A stretch of 64,000 nt of DNA from PFL42 sp964492235. GTDB taxonomy: Bacteria > Chloroflexota > Anaerolineae > Anaerolineales > E44-bin32. Under the pieces are notes generated by a model. That model saw only the letters and a list, made by a program, of their open reading frames with translations, made no database searches and had not been told where the DNA came from. Numbering within the stretch: position 1 is the first letter of the stretch; each line of letters opens with the position of its first letter. The position numbers and the translations under genes are program-made. The stretch covers positions 11,803-75,802 of the forward strand of contig CAZBJQ010000001.1 of the NCBI GenBank assembly GCA_964492235.1, given 5' to 3'. Of this stretch, positions 49,848 through 58,228 are shown piece after piece.

Positions 49848-50720
49848 ATGCAGGATCTGATCGAGGCCTTCGTTGAACTCGTCCGGCGGACTTCCACCGA
49901 CCTGCCGGCCGATGTCGAAGCGGCGCTGGCCACCGCCCGCGGGCGCGAGGCAGAGGGCTCCGCCGCCCGCGGTGCGCTGGATGCCATCCTCGAGAACGTC
50001 GCCCTCGCCCGCCGTACCTCTTCCCCGATTTGTCAGGACACCGGCACGCCCCTGTTCTACATCCGACACCCGGCCGGTTGGAGTACGCGTCAGCTCAGGG
50101 AGCAGATCCGCGCCGCGGTCGCCGAGGCGACTCGGCGGAGCTACCTGCGGCCGAACGCCGTCGACCCGATCAGCGGCCAGAACAGCGGGGACAACCTGGG
50201 TGGTCCGGCCTTCCCCACGATCCATTTCGATGAGGTCGAAGGCCAGGCGCTGACAGCCGACTTCGTTCTCAAAGGCGGGGGCTGCGAGAACGTGGGCGCT
50301 CAGTATTCCCTGCCGCACAGCGCGCTCCAGGCCGGCCGCGATCTCGACGGCGTGCGGCGCGTGGTGCTCGATGCCGTCTACCAGGCCCAGGGACAGGGAT
50401 GCGCTCCCGGTGTGCTGGGCATCGCCATCGGCGGCGACCGCGGCTCGTCGTTCCTGGCCTCCAAAGAGGCTCTGCTGCGGCGTCTCGACGACACTCACCC
50501 CGAGCCCGAGATGGCGGCGCTGGAATCCCGCCTCACCGCACAGGCCAACCAGCTCGGAATCGGGCCGATGGGCTTCGGCGGCGAGACGACCGTGCTCGGC
50601 ACTAAGGTCACCAGCCTGCACCGCCTGCCCGCCAGCTACTTCGTCTCGGTGTCGTACATGTGCTGGGCGCACCGGCGGCGTCGCATGACCGTGCGCGACG
50701 ACCAGATTGCCTACGAGTGA
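49848..50720 (+). CDS. Fumarate hydratase class I, alpha subunit
   Basis: A 290-residue iron-sulfur hydro-lyase subunit (FumA N-terminal/TtdA type). Candidate cluster cysteines are Cys62 in SPICQDTGTP and Cys185 in GQGCAPGVLG, with Cys146 in GGGCENVG. NSGDNLGG and GIAIGGDRGSSFLASKEAL are family motifs. It pairs with the beta subunit ten bases downstream. The enzyme interconverts fumarate and malate in the citric acid cycle; a tartrate dehydratase role cannot be excluded. The ATG follows CTGGAGG and is divergent from mutS2. Confidence 0.9.
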   Translation: MQDLIEAFVELVRRTSTDLPADVEAALATARGREAEGSAARGALDAILENVALARRTSSPICQDTGTPLFYIRHPAGWSTRQLREQIRAAVAEATRRSYLRPNAVDPISGQNSGDNLGGPAFPTIHFDEVEGQALTADFVLKGGGCENVGAQYSLPHSALQAGRDLDGVRRVVLDAVYQAQGQGCAPGVLGIAIGGDRGSSFLASKEALLRRLDDTHPEPEMAALESRLTAQANQLGIGPMGFGGETTVLGTKVTSLHRLPASYFVSVSYMCWAHRRRRMTVRDDQIAYE

Positions 50721-50729
50721 GGCGCCAGT

Positions 50730-51350
50730 ATGAAGAGTCTGACCCTCCCTCTCGATCCGCAGGCCGTGCTCGACCTGCACGTCGGCGATGCGGTGGCCGT
50801 CTCAGGAGTGATGATCACGGCACGCGACGCCGCTCACAAGTGGATGGTTGAGACGTTCGTCCAGAAGACCCGGCCTCCGCAAGGAGACGACCAGGCCTGC
50901 TATGAAGCGCTCACGCCCATCCTGCAGGGCGGCGCCATCTACCACTGCGGCCCGGTCGTGGCCGGACTCGACAGCCTGGACTATCGCTTCGTCGCCGCCG
51001 GCCCGACGACGTCGACTCGGGAAGAACCGTACCAGGCAGAGGTGATGGCCCACTTCCAGGCGCGAGCGGTCATCGGCAAGGGCGGCATGGGACCTCGGAC
51101 GCTCGCCGCCTGCCAGTCTGTCCCCTTCGTCTACCTGCACGCCATCGGCGGCGCCGCCACCCTGATCGCCCAGACCGTAGTCCACGTCCTGAGCGTGTAC
51201 AAACTGGCGTTCGGCGTGCCCGAAGCGATGTGGGTCATCGAGGTCAGGCAGTTCCCGGCCGTCGTCACGATGGATGCTCACGGCCACAGCCTGCACGCCG
51301 AGGTGGACGCGCGGTCGAAGGCCGCCCTGGCGCGCTTGATCGCGGCCTGA
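50730..51350 (+). CDS. Fumarate hydratase class I, beta subunit
   Basis: A 206-residue C-terminal-domain subunit (FumA C-terminal/TtdB type). DAVAVSGVMITARDAAHKW (about 20-38), GAIYHCGPVV, GPTTSTREEPY, and GKGGMG are diagnostic and complete the active site with the alpha subunit. It follows that gene with a ten-base spacing, so the two are one operon. DegV is 53 bases further on. Confidence 0.92.
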   Translation: MKSLTLPLDPQAVLDLHVGDAVAVSGVMITARDAAHKWMVETFVQKTRPPQGDDQACYEALTPILQGGAIYHCGPVVAGLDSLDYRFVAAGPTTSTREEPYQAEVMAHFQARAVIGKGGMGPRTLAACQSVPFVYLHAIGGAATLIAQTVVHVLSVYKLAFGVPEAMWVIEVRQFPAVVTMDAHGHSLHAEVDARSKAALARLIAA

Positions 51351-51403
51351 CCGCTTCGGGGGGCAGCGCCGTCTGAGAATTATCCCGAGGGGAGCATGCG
51401 CAA

Positions 51404-52246
51404 ATGATCAAGATCATAGCTGACAGCACCTGCAACCTCGACTCCGACCTGCTGGCCAGGCACGATGTGCGTGTGGCACCGATCGCTATCCAGTTCGGAG
51501 ACGACACCTTTGAGGAAGGGATCGACATCGACCGGGAGGCCTTCTACGCCAAGATCGAAGCCACAGGCAAAATCCCCACAACGTCGCAACCATCCCCCTC
51601 CTGGTTCGAGCGCTTCTACCGCGAGGTCCATGCCCTGGGCGACCAGGCGCTGGTCATCACCGTGACCTCCAAACACAGCGGCACCTACCAGTCGGCGATC
51701 CTGGCGAAGGCGATGGTTCCGCAGGCGGCGGTCGAAGTGTTTGACTCGGCCAGTATCTCGCTCGGAACTGGATGGATGGTGCTAGAGGCCGCTCGCGCCA
51801 GCGAGTCCGGTCAACCCCTCTCGGCCATCCTGGATCGCCTCGAGCATATCCGGCGTCAACTGCGCCTGGTGCTCACACCTGCCACGTTGAAGTACTTGCA
51901 GATGAGCGGCAGGGTGGGGAAACTGCAGGGTGCGCTGGCCTCGCTGCTCGACGTCAAGCCGATCATCGCCGTGAAGGATGGGCTGCTGGAGGCCGGTGAG
52001 CGCGTGCGCACGCGCAGCAAGGCCATCCAGCGCTTGGTGGACTACATCCAGGAGCAGACGCGCTCGGCGTCGGCCCTCAACTTGGCCATCATCCACGCCC
52101 GGGCGCCCGAGGAAGGACGCCGGCTGCTCGACCTGGCGAAGAAGGCGCTTCCCGTGCGCGAAGTGCTTTTCGCCGACCTGGTCGCTTCGCTGGCCGTGCA
52201 TGGCGGCCCCGGCGTGGTTGGGCTGGTGGCGTATCCTATTGGATGA
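51404..52246 (+). CDS. DegV family fatty-acid-binding protein
   Basis: A 280-residue DegV protein. The N-terminal domain starts IKIIADSTCNLDSDL, the SHxG-type loop reads SKHSGTYQSA (about 88-97), and the C-terminal half has LKYLQMSGRVGKLQGALASLL with the lipid-contact region. DegV (FakB-like) proteins deliver fatty acids to the kinase FakA. No fakA is adjacent. The ATG follows GAGGGGAGCATG-type spacing with a good ribosome site. Confidence 0.92.
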   Translation: MIKIIADSTCNLDSDLLARHDVRVAPIAIQFGDDTFEEGIDIDREAFYAKIEATGKIPTTSQPSPSWFERFYREVHALGDQALVITVTSKHSGTYQSAILAKAMVPQAAVEVFDSASISLGTGWMVLEAARASESGQPLSAILDRLEHIRRQLRLVLTPATLKYLQMSGRVGKLQGALASLLDVKPIIAVKDGLLEAGERVRTRSKAIQRLVDYIQEQTRSASALNLAIIHARAPEEGRRLLDLAKKALPVREVLFADLVASLAVHGGPGVVGLVAYPIG

Positions 52247-52426
52247 CCTTCCCACCGATGGTGACGGGCCCTGCGTCGGCGGCCATCGGGAGACAGACGA
52301 GGTGAACCACCTCGTCTTCCGACGATCATCCTCGAGTTCGGGAATGCCCGATAAGGATCGGTCCGTGCGCCGCGTTTCGGACGCGCTGGCGCAGACCACA
52401 CTTGCGCCCCGGTGTGGCCGCTGTGA

Positions 52427-52432
52427 TATCCT
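52427..52432 (+). promoter_or_regulatory. Extended -10 element before the ctaB-like gene
   Basis: TGA followed by TATCCT, about 52 bases before the ATG. A TGTGATATCCTC string identical to this one also occurs at about 17244. Confidence 0.3.
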
Positions 52433-52483
52433 CGACCCCGCTGCCGGCAGTCCCAGGACGGCCAGTTGCGCCCACGGAAAGAG

Positions 52484-53383
52484 ATGGCCCTCGATACCTC
52501 GACAACCCAGGTGATCCGCTCCGAACGGACCGCCCGATGGCGGGCTTACCCCACGCTCGTCAAGAGTCTGCAAACCGGGCTGCTGGTCCTGACGGGCATC
52601 GCCGGATTCTCCAGCGCCCACGCCCCAGACACCAACCTCGTCGTCTGGGCAGGACTGGCGGCCAGTCTATCCCTCTCCATCGGCGGCAGCACTGTGCTCA
52701 ACATGGTCTATGACCGCGACATCGACGGCCTGATGCAGCGAACCTGCTCACGCCCCCTTCCGACGGGGATCGTCTCCCTGCGCGAGGCACTCATCGTTGG
52801 AACATTGGCGACCGGCCTCGGGATCTTGCTCGCTCTGCGTCTCTCGCCTCTCTACGGCTTGTTGATTGTATCCGGCGTCTTCTTTGACCTTGTGGTGTAT
52901 ACGCTGTGGATGAAGCGTCGGTCTCCGTGGTCGGTGGTGTGGGGCGGCCTCGCCGGCGCCGTGCCGATCCTGGCCGGGCGTGCCCTGGCTCTGGGTGCAG
53001 TCGATGCGGCGGGTATCGCTCTGTGCCTCTCGGTCTTCCTGTGGATCCCAACCCACATCCTGACGTTCAGCCTGCGCTATGAAAGCGACTACCGCCGCGC
53101 CCGCATCCCGACGATGCCTCAGCGCTACGGCCACCGGGCGACGCGCCTGGCGATCTCGCTATCGAGCCTGGGTGCGGCATTCGCAATGACCCTCGCCGCC
53201 CTGCTGATCGGCATGGGCCCAGGCTACCTCCGGCTGCTGGGTGTGCTCAGCCTGGGACTGGTCGGGCTCGCCATCCGCAGCACCCTCCGCCCATCACCCT
53301 CGCTCAACTTCGCACTGTTCAAGTACGCCTCGGTCTTCATGCTCAGCGGGATGATCGTGATCGTCCTGGAGACCATGGCTTGA
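52484..53383 (+). CDS. ctaB: UbiA-family prenyltransferase, protoheme IX farnesyltransferase-like
   Basis: A 299-residue membrane prenyltransferase with about nine helices. The first Asp-rich motif NMVYDRDID and following TCSRPLPTG match haem O synthase, as does the second, SLRYESDYRRARIPTMP. It would add farnesyl to haem b to make haem O for haem-copper oxidases. No cox genes are nearby. I start at ATG 52484; TTG 52466, with AGGACGG upstream, is an alternative adding six residues. Other UbiA specificities are possible but less likely. Confidence 0.82.
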   Translation: MALDTSTTQVIRSERTARWRAYPTLVKSLQTGLLVLTGIAGFSSAHAPDTNLVVWAGLAASLSLSIGGSTVLNMVYDRDIDGLMQRTCSRPLPTGIVSLREALIVGTLATGLGILLALRLSPLYGLLIVSGVFFDLVVYTLWMKRRSPWSVVWGGLAGAVPILAGRALALGAVDAAGIALCLSVFLWIPTHILTFSLRYESDYRRARIPTMPQRYGHRATRLAISLSSLGAAFAMTLAALLIGMGPGYLRLLGVLSLGLVGLAIRSTLRPSPSLNFALFKYASVFMLSGMIVIVLETMA

Positions 53384-53486
53384 ATCCGGGAGCAACTGCC
53401 GAGGCGACAGGCTCGTCGCGTGAGGGCTCTCAGCGCTCGCGAGTCCACGCCGCTGCCTCGGCGAAGGCAAGGATGAGGTGACACTG

Positions 53487-53861
53487 ATGGAGAGAGTGTT
53501 GTTCGGCATCGGCGCGCTGGCGGGAGGCTTGGCTGTTGCCGCCGGTGCCTTCGGAGCCCATGCGCTTGCTGGCCGCCTGTCCCCCGACCGGCTGGCGACC
53601 TTTGAGACCGGCGCCCGCTACCTGATGTACCACGCGCTGGCGATGTTGGCCGTCGGTCTAGCCATCCCGCGATGGCCGGGCAGCGCAGTTTGGCTACAAG
53701 CTGCCGGATGGCTGTTCTTGGGCGGCATGGCGCTCTTCTCCGGCAGCCTGTTCTTGCTGTCGCTGACGGGGACCCGCTGGTTGGGCGCGATCACCCCGCT
53801 GGGCGGTGCGGCGTTTGTGCTCGGTTGGTTGTGTTTGGTTGTGGCCGCCATCCGGGCCTAG
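53487..53861 (+). CDS. DUF423 (YgdD-type) membrane protein
   Basis: A 124-residue protein with four transmembrane segments. AGAFGAHALAGRLSPDRLATFETGARYLMYHALAML is laid out as in DUF423 (GAFGAHAL is the family mark). Length fits. I use ATG 53487 behind GAGGTG; GTG 53478 in frame is the alternative. The family has no known activity. It follows the ctaB-like gene by about 100 bases. Confidence 0.88.
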   Translation: MERVLFGIGALAGGLAVAAGAFGAHALAGRLSPDRLATFETGARYLMYHALAMLAVGLAIPRWPGSAVWLQAAGWLFLGGMALFSGSLFLLSLTGTRWLGAITPLGGAAFVLGWLCLVVAAIRA

Positions 53862-53943
53862 GGCCGCGCGCCGCTTCTCCACAACGCCCTCGCCCGAGTC
53901 CGAGCCGGGCTGATCATGCTGCGGCTTACGGCTCCGACTGGAA

Positions 53944-55494
53944 TCAGGACCCGCCAACCACCCATTCCTCAAACAGCGCATCAAGCTCACAACTGCAGCG
54001 CGACTCGAGCGCGGTCTTCAGCGCTGCGGGGGTCGCCACGCCGTACTGGTTCTGCTCAACATAGGCCCGCAGTCCGTTGTCGAGCGCTGCCTGGCCCATC
54101 TCGTCGGCCAGCGCATCGAAGAACAGCGCCCCGCGCCCGTAGACGATGGAACTGTACTCGGCCGGAGTGTAGGCGCCGACCGGCATGCCGATCGGGATCG
54201 GCAGGCTCCCGACATGAGCCCATCGGGCCTCCAGCGATTGCCGGAATCCCGCTGCGCCCTGCGGGCCGTACACATCGCCGAAGTACAGCATGGTGACGTA
54301 CTGAGTGAGCGACTCGTCCAGCCACGGCTGGTCGATCTGGTCGTTGCCAACCAGGCTGTAGAACCATTGGTGTCCCACTTCGTGGGCGGCGACGCTCTCC
54401 AGCAATTGGCGCGGGTAGTCCGGGCTATCCGGTGGATACATGCGGGCGGCCATGGCGATGATCCCGGGGTACTCGACCCCCAGGGCCGAGGTCGGCGTGC
54501 TCACCAGGTCGAGCTCACTGAAAGGATAGGCGCCAAAGCGACCCCCGAACACGTCGAGCGATCTTTGGGCGTAGTCGAGGATGTCCTCGGCGCCGGCATC
54601 GAGGCCCGTCAAGGCCGTGCTGCGAATCAGCGTGTCGCCGGCATGGCGCTCGATCGAGACGAAATCGCGGCTGGCGGCCAGGGAGAAGTCGCGCATGGGA
54701 CCGGCTGCAACCTCCAGCACCTGTCGCCCTGTAGCCTCCGACCGGCTCAGGTCGACCCCGCTCGTCACCAGGGAGAGATCGATCGGGGCCTCGAGGCGCA
54801 CGCGGTAGAAACCGCTATCGGCATATACCACGTCGCCGTACTCGGGCGGAATCTCGGTGTTCCACCCGGTCTCGTCGTAGACAGCGAGCATCGGGTAGAC
54901 GTGCGGAATCGCTAGCACGCCGTCACTCAGCCCGAAGATCCCATAGTTCCCGGATGTCTCCGTGGGGATCTGGATTTCGTAGACCATTGAGACCACGGCG
55001 CTTTCGCCGACGGCCAGTGGCTCGTCGAGCAGGACCGTCATCACGCTGTCCATGCCTGCGAGTATCGGGTTGACCGGCCCGCCATTCACCGCCACGTCGG
55101 TGATTTCGATTCTTCCGCCCAGCAAGTTGGGGTACAGCCGGAAGACGACCTGATCCAGGGGCACGTCTTCGGTGTTGGTGAAGAGCACTTCCTGCCGGCC
55201 AGTGATCGACGTCAGATCGTCCGATAGGCGAAGCTCGAGATGGTAGATCGGCGCCCCCGGAAGTCTCTCGAGTGCGTCTTGCGCCGCGTCCGTCAAGCCC
55301 TCTCGGTAGACAGTCCGGTCTTCCCAGGTCGTGGCATACAGCGAGGGCGTCGGGACATCCGCCAGCGGGCTGACAGTGGGCGTCGGCGTCGGCCCGCCGC
55401 CGAGGCGAAGCCAGCGGCCGGCGGTCTGGCAGGAGAGGGTCAGGCCTCCGACGCCGAGCATGACAAGCGCCACCAACATCCGTCTCTTGCCCAC
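53944..55494 (-). CDS. M1 family metallopeptidase lipoprotein
   Basis: A 516-residue gluzincin. An N-terminal hydrophobic segment ends in the lipobox LTLSC (Cys22), followed by a Thr/Pro linker, so it is an exported lipoprotein. The N-terminal beta domain has YHLELRLSDDLTSITG. The zinc site is HEVGHQW (His371, Glu372, His375) with Glu394 in WLDESLTQY 18 residues on. The exopeptidase GAMEN-like motif is weak: LGVEYPGIIAM precedes the zinc site as in cold-active and bacterial M1 relatives. The GTG start at 55492-55494 has GGAGG five bases upstream. A terminator-like hairpin lies in the region upstream. Confidence 0.9.
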   Translation of the reverse strand: MGKRRMLVALVMLGVGGLTLSCQTAGRWLRLGGGPTPTPTVSPLADVPTPSLYATTWEDRTVYREGLTDAAQDALERLPGAPIYHLELRLSDDLTSITGRQEVLFTNTEDVPLDQVVFRLYPNLLGGRIEITDVAVNGGPVNPILAGMDSVMTVLLDEPLAVGESAVVSMVYEIQIPTETSGNYGIFGLSDGVLAIPHVYPMLAVYDETGWNTEIPPEYGDVVYADSGFYRVRLEAPIDLSLVTSGVDLSRSEATGRQVLEVAAGPMRDFSLAASRDFVSIERHAGDTLIRSTALTGLDAGAEDILDYAQRSLDVFGGRFGAYPFSELDLVSTPTSALGVEYPGIIAMAARMYPPDSPDYPRQLLESVAAHEVGHQWFYSLVGNDQIDQPWLDESLTQYVTMLYFGDVYGPQGAAGFRQSLEARWAHVGSLPIPIGMPVGAYTPAEYSSIVYGRGALFFDALADEMGQAALDNGLRAYVEQNQYGVATPAALKTALESRCSCELDALFEEWVVGGS

Positions 55495-56083
55495 CACAAC
55501 CTCCAAGGCTGCCGTCCGCGGGACCATCATACCCGCTGCATTCGGCTTCCGGGGTCCGGCCGTCCGGTCGTGGCCAAGAATCGGAGAAAACCCGCCCCTT
55601 CCGCGGCGGGCCTTGACTGGTACGGATCAAGGGAATCGACGTCCGGCTATGCTAGTTCGTCTTGATCCACTCAAGGACTTCGGGGACATCGCCACGCTGC
55701 GAGTGCCGACGCCGGAGCAGTTGACATTGGTGACGGCCGTCGAACTACAGCTTGGATGAACGACGGGGGTGGTGCCGGTCCTACCGCTTCTGGCACCTCC
55801 TTCCGACTGACCCGGAGCCAAGCACCCCTTTGTTTGCCGAGTCAACCGATCAAGCCGCCTCACATGGCAAGCGTCAGGTTTGCGTCGCCTGACGGGCAAC
55901 AAGGGGGGCGGCCTCGCTATGAAACGACCTGGGGGCTTGTGTCCCTCCTCACAAGCATCGGGGGGTGTCCCGCACACAGGACATCTGCGCGACAGGTCCA
56001 CGCAACTTCCAATGCACGCACCGTGTATCTTATGTAGACCTTCCACGGAGCGCCTGCGCTCCGCGGGACCTAAGGAGGTCCCC
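55495..56083. other. Divergent intergenic region
   Basis: About 590 bases between the M1 peptidase gene (minus) and a membrane protein gene (plus). Contains the minus-strand hairpin at 55582-55610 and, just before the plus gene, a GGAGCGC/GCGCTCC hairpin (about 56047-56062) followed by a perfect TAAGGAGG ribosome site. No gene or RNA recognised in the rest. Confidence 0.5.
55582..55610 (-). terminator. Terminator-like hairpin upstream of the M1 peptidase gene
   Basis: Minus strand: CCCGCC, an eight-base loop, GGCGGG, then TTTTCT. It lies about 90 bases before the M1 peptidase start and follows no minus-strand gene, so it may sit in that gene's leader. Confidence 0.5.
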
Positions 56084-56626
56084 ATGGCCGATGTCTCGGC
56101 GATCTTCGGAATCCTGCTCATGTTGGCGATTGTCTTCCCCGGCCTGATGTTCACTGTCTGGCTGCTGTTCCCTGACAAGGTCTCCCAGGCGGAGATGGTC
56201 CTTGGGGGGGCCAAATGGCGGGCGCTCGGTGTGGGGATTCTGTCTTTGGTCGTCCTACTGGCTCCGGTGATGGTCTTACTCAATGCCCCGGCCGGTGGAG
56301 GCCAGTTCCTCGGCTGGGCGTTGATTGCGGCCAGCTTGACGCTGGCCAGCGTCGGCGCGGCGGGCATCGGCCTGCGGATGGGCCGGCAGCTCAGCCTGAT
56401 CGCCGGCGGCGGCATGAGCACCATCCGGTCGTTCCTCGGCGGCGTGGTGGCCCTCGAGCTGGCGGCCGCCTTCCCGGTCATCGGCTGGTTTCTGGTCATC
56501 CCCGGCGCCACGCTGTTCGGCCTGGGTGCGGCCGTGCTGGCCATGTTCCGTTGGTCGCCGCGCGTGCAACCAGCCCCGGCTGCGGGGTCCGCGCTTGCCT
56601 CCTCGCTCTCGCCGCGGGAGGCCTGA
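56084..56626 (+). CDS. Hypothetical membrane protein
   Basis: A 180-residue protein with about five hydrophobic segments (about 4-28, 45-68, 75-98, 115-135 and 138-158). The pattern looks like an accessory membrane protein: short loops and a Pro/Ala-rich tail. No family recognised. The ATG has an ideal TAAGGAGG site. Its TGA is followed directly by the TTG start of the DUF1800 gene, so the two are translated together and probably serve the same process. Confidence 0.7.
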   Translation: MADVSAIFGILLMLAIVFPGLMFTVWLLFPDKVSQAEMVLGGAKWRALGVGILSLVVLLAPVMVLLNAPAGGGQFLGWALIAASLTLASVGAAGIGLRMGRQLSLIAGGGMSTIRSFLGGVVALELAAAFPVIGWFLVIPGATLFGLGAAVLAMFRWSPRVQPAPAAGSALASSLSPREA

Positions 56627-58150
56627 TTGCCTGCCGCCAGCCACCTTGACCGCCGGACCTTCCTGCGCCTCTCCGCCCTGGTCGCAGCCGGCAGCCTCAG
56701 CACCGCCTGCCTGCCGTCAGCCAGGTTGCAGGGGAGTCTCTACAGTCGGCTGGCGGGCGAGCCCGCCCCGCTCGCGCCCCGGCCGCCGCTCGACCTGGCC
56801 GGCTTCGCCATCCTGCGCCGCCTGACATTCGGCCCAACACTTCAGGAACGAACACAGGCGGCGGAGATCGGCATCCAGGCCTGGATCGAGGAGCAGTTGG
56901 CATTTGAGGCAATGGACGACGGCCCGAGCGAGCTTCGCCTGCGCGCCCTGGAGTCGCTCACGCTCTCGGCGACGGAATTGGCCGATTGGAGCGACAAGCT
57001 GTTCGACGACATCGATCGGACGACGGTCCCCGACGAACTGCGCCAGGCGGCGGTCGTGCGCCAGCTCACCAGCCGACGGCAGGTCTACGAGCGCATGGTC
57101 GACTTCTGGACCGATCACTTCAATATCTCGACCGACAAAGGCGACTGCTTCTTCCTCAAGACCGTCGACGACCGGGAGGTGATTCGCCGCCACGCTCTCG
57201 GCAACTTCGGCGACCTGCTGCAGGCTTCGGCGCATTCGCCGGCAATGCTGGTCTACCTTGACAACCAGGCCAACCGGAAGGGCACGCCGAATGAGAACTA
57301 CGCCCGCGAAGTGCTCGAACTGCACACGGTCGGAGTCGACGGCGGCTACAACCAGCAGGATGTGATGGAGCTCTCCCGCTGCCTGACTGGATGGACGGTC
57401 AAGGACCACTTCTGGCGCGGCCAGTTCACCTTCCAACCGGAAACACACGACAACGGCGTCAAGGTCGTGTTCGGCCAGCGCATCGACCCCGGCGGCCTGG
57501 ATGAAGCCGAAGGCGTGCTGGATCGGCTGGCCGAGCATCCGAGCACCGCCCACTTCGTCTCGACCAAGCTCGTGCGCCGCTTCATCGCCGACCCTCCGCC
57601 AGCGCAGCTGGTGGAGAGCGCCGCCGCTCGCTTCCTCGAGACCCACGGCGACCTGCGCCAGGTGATGCGCCTGGTTCTATTCGATGGGTTGGCTCACCTT
57701 CGACCGAAGTTCGCCCGGCCGTCCGACTTCATCGTCTCGGCCTTGCGCCAGCTGCACGCTCGCCTGGAACAGCCTTTGGTCTTGCTTCCGCACCTGGCCC
57801 ACATGGGGCAACCCTATTACGGTTGGCCGACACCCGACGGATATCCGGATCACGACGACGCCTGGCGGCACAATCTGCTGCCACGCTGGCAGTTCGCTCT
57901 TAGCCTGGCGCAGGGGGAGATCCCTGGAATCGTCCTCCCCTGGGAGGCGATCGAGCAACAGACAGCGGGAGGCGGTCCGGCCGCGGTGGCGGATGCCTTG
58001 AGTGTGTTGCTCCTCGGCGCTCCCCTCGAGCCAGCCGCCCGCCAGCACCTGCTCGACGAAGTCCTGGCCGGCGGCGCCTCCAGCGACGACCAGGTGGCCC
58101 GGGTCTTCCTGGCGGGACTGGCCGCCTCGCCGGCTTTCCAATGGCGCTAG
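56627..58150 (+). CDS. DUF1800 domain protein with Tat-like signal
   Basis: A 507-residue DUF1800 protein. A signal with DRRTFLRLSALVAAG followed by Cys28 resembles a twin-arginine lipoprotein signal, so it is probably exported folded. The body contains HLLRRLTFGPT-like text (LRRLTFGPT), WIEEQLAF, MVDFWTDHFNI, and NENYAREVLELHTVG, all typical. DUF1800 genes nearly always precede DUF1501 genes, as here; they are common in Planctomycetes, Myxococcota and Chloroflexota and are suspected to act on extracellular polymers. It starts with TTG directly after the upstream stop. Confidence 0.88.
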   Translation: MPAASHLDRRTFLRLSALVAAGSLSTACLPSARLQGSLYSRLAGEPAPLAPRPPLDLAGFAILRRLTFGPTLQERTQAAEIGIQAWIEEQLAFEAMDDGPSELRLRALESLTLSATELADWSDKLFDDIDRTTVPDELRQAAVVRQLTSRRQVYERMVDFWTDHFNISTDKGDCFFLKTVDDREVIRRHALGNFGDLLQASAHSPAMLVYLDNQANRKGTPNENYAREVLELHTVGVDGGYNQQDVMELSRCLTGWTVKDHFWRGQFTFQPETHDNGVKVVFGQRIDPGGLDEAEGVLDRLAEHPSTAHFVSTKLVRRFIADPPPAQLVESAAARFLETHGDLRQVMRLVLFDGLAHLRPKFARPSDFIVSALRQLHARLEQPLVLLPHLAHMGQPYYGWPTPDGYPDHDDAWRHNLLPRWQFALSLAQGEIPGIVLPWEAIEQQTAGGGPAAVADALSVLLLGAPLEPAARQHLLDEVLAGGASSDDQVARVFLAGLAASPAFQWR

Positions 58151-58228
58151 CCGCGCTGCCTCAAAGCCAGGGAAGCAGAACAGCCCAGAGGGCACCGTGT
58201 TGGGGCAGATAGATCGAGGTAGCGACTG

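Noticed and set aside
49776..50780. In-frame extension of mutS2 by 335 codons
   Set aside because: It runs antisense through the fumarase alpha gene, has no MutS-like sequence, and the conserved MutS2 N-terminus begins at 49775.
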